Positions 63,232-64,000 of a stretch of DNA of 64,000 nucleotides are shown here, in pieces. The stretch lies in NCBI RefSeq assembly GCF_029168945.1, contig NW_026870043.1, positions 7,198,501 to 7,262,500 on the forward strand. Reading direction: 5' to 3'. The notes under the pieces are model-generated. The model worked only from the letters and a program-made list of their open reading frames with translations, made no database searches and was not told the origin of the DNA. This stretch comes from Cannabis sativa. Its lineage: Eukaryota; Streptophyta; Magnoliopsida; Rosales; Cannabaceae. Position numbers and translations under genes: made by a program. Position 1 is the first letter of the stretch. Every line of letters begins with the position of its first letter.

Positions 63232-64000
63232 TGTTGACCGAGATTTTCGGCAACTATTAAAATATGATTATAGTAAAGAGCTGTAAGAAAGTGAGATGAG
63301 GATTTTTACGTGGTTGGGGCGTTAATGAGCCTTAGTCCACGAGTCTTTGTTATTAATGGATGTATTTAATACAGATTCCACACTTGAGAGAATATTTTTC
63401 TCATAAATACAGAGAATGTTCTTGGTTAGTATTTTCTCTTCTTACTCTTATGCAACCCAAGATTCTCGTCCCCCGATTCTCGACCCCATTAAATGAGCAT
63501 TGAGGGGGTATTTATAGTGTTTTTGGTGGGATGATCCCTAGGATCGTTCTTACACATGTATCTGTAAGTATCCATAAAGTTGAGTATTTCCAATGAATAT
63601 ACCATGGGTGATGCATGGTCAAATCCCTAGGTGCTGTAGTGTTTTTATGAGGAATGTCCTTTTTGCCTTGTGATTGACGTGACTCTTCGCAGAGTAGCCG
63701 TCGCTAGACTTAAATGATCATTACTGTAGCGCTGCTGTTTGGGGGTTGTGCCGTCAGACTTTATTGCGTGTTACAGTCCCAACACGCTTCCTCCTATGCG
63801 GCATTAAATGCGATTTGATTGCTCAGGAGAGGCCTGACACATCCCGGAGAGGCTTCATGCTATGCGAACTTCCGGGAGTACCTTGTACTCCGGGTGCCTC
63901 CTCCGGGACCCATGCCCAGGGTGCTTCTTTGTGGCGCACAAAGACTTATCAAATATTTACAAGGTATCTGATCCACGTGTCCTTTTTCGACTGGTCCACG
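63232..64000 (-). repeat. 5' LTR of the Tat-type element (cut by the window end)
   Basis: 769 of an expected 795 bases, collinear with 51683-52450. About 11 differences are counted by eye. It contains the minus-strand TATA box TATAAATA at 63509-63516, the likely promoter of the genomic RNA. Confidence 0.92.
63509..63516 (-). promoter_or_regulatory. LTR TATA box driving gag-pol
   Basis: TATAAATA on the minus strand, identical with the copy at 51960-51967. Transcription is expected to start roughly 30 bases further left, near 63480. Confidence 0.65.

Larger units (their letters stand above)
51683..64000 (-). mobile_element. Tat-type Ty3/gypsy retrotransposon with antisense ORF (5' LTR runs off the window)
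   Basis: A minus-strand element of about 12.3 kb. From right to left: 5' LTR (63232 to beyond 64000), primer site, gag-pol (63168-57177), antisense gene (53576-56707, + strand), polypurine tract, 3' LTR (51683-52477). The LTRs begin TGTTG and end CAACA. Domain order Gag, protease, RT, degenerate RNase H, second RNase H, integrase, with no chromodomain, fits the plant Tat lineage. The LTRs differ at about 11 of 768 compared positions by eye. gag-pol is broken at two places, so this copy is not autonomous. It sits inside the older Copia-type copy; the left flanking five bases are ATAAC, and the right duplication is outside the window. Confidence 0.93.

Overview
This 64-kb window is plant nuclear DNA, most likely from a eudicot. 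It contains only transposable elements and repeats; I see no host gene, tRNA or rRNA. The plant assignment rests on three things: a Ty3/gypsy element of the plant Tat type (degenerate plus second RNase H, antisense 'gypsy-type transposon' ORF), a Copia-type UBN2 Gag element, and degenerate Arabidopsis-type (CCCTAAA) telomere-like islands. The species cannot be read from the sequence.

Layout. (1) 1-15772, 26357-32988 and 32989-49109 form one very large, degenerate array built from hexamers of the type RACCYR (GACCCG, GACCTA, AACCCG). The array is hierarchical: hexamers, then about 0.6-0.8 kb subunits that each carry a conserved non-hexamer box, then about 3.6-kb higher-order units, then a 22.4-kb segmental duplication (start of window versus 32989 onward). 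Two 0.6-kb stretches (1-620 and 32989-33610) are inverted, and four telomere-like islands sit at the same place within their units. The many open frames here are by-products of a six-base period and are not genes. (2) 15773-26351 is a complete, recent LTR retrotransposon of Copia type (TSD GACCC, 1.9-kb LTRs) that encodes only Gag. It carries a nested 446-bp Emigrant/pogo-like MITE. (3) 49110-51682 is an older, truncated relative of that element, missing its promoter. (4) 51683 to the window end is a nearly complete minus-strand Tat-type Ty3/gypsy element (about 12.3 kb) inserted into the older relative. Its gag-pol is broken by a stop plus frameshift near the Gag start and by a frameshift inside integrase. 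Between pol and its 3' LTR it carries an antisense (+ strand) gene with its own TATA box, a 5'UTR intron and two coding introns, interrupted by one in-frame TAG.

History. The array expanded and was shuffled first. The older Copia-like copy inserted and decayed. The Gag-only element and the Tat element inserted much later; both LTR pairs differ by only about 1.4-1.5% by eye. The paralogous array copy keeps the empty site of the Gag-only element near 48102, and the older Copia copy keeps the empty site of the MITE near 51088. The window therefore documents several of its own insertion events.
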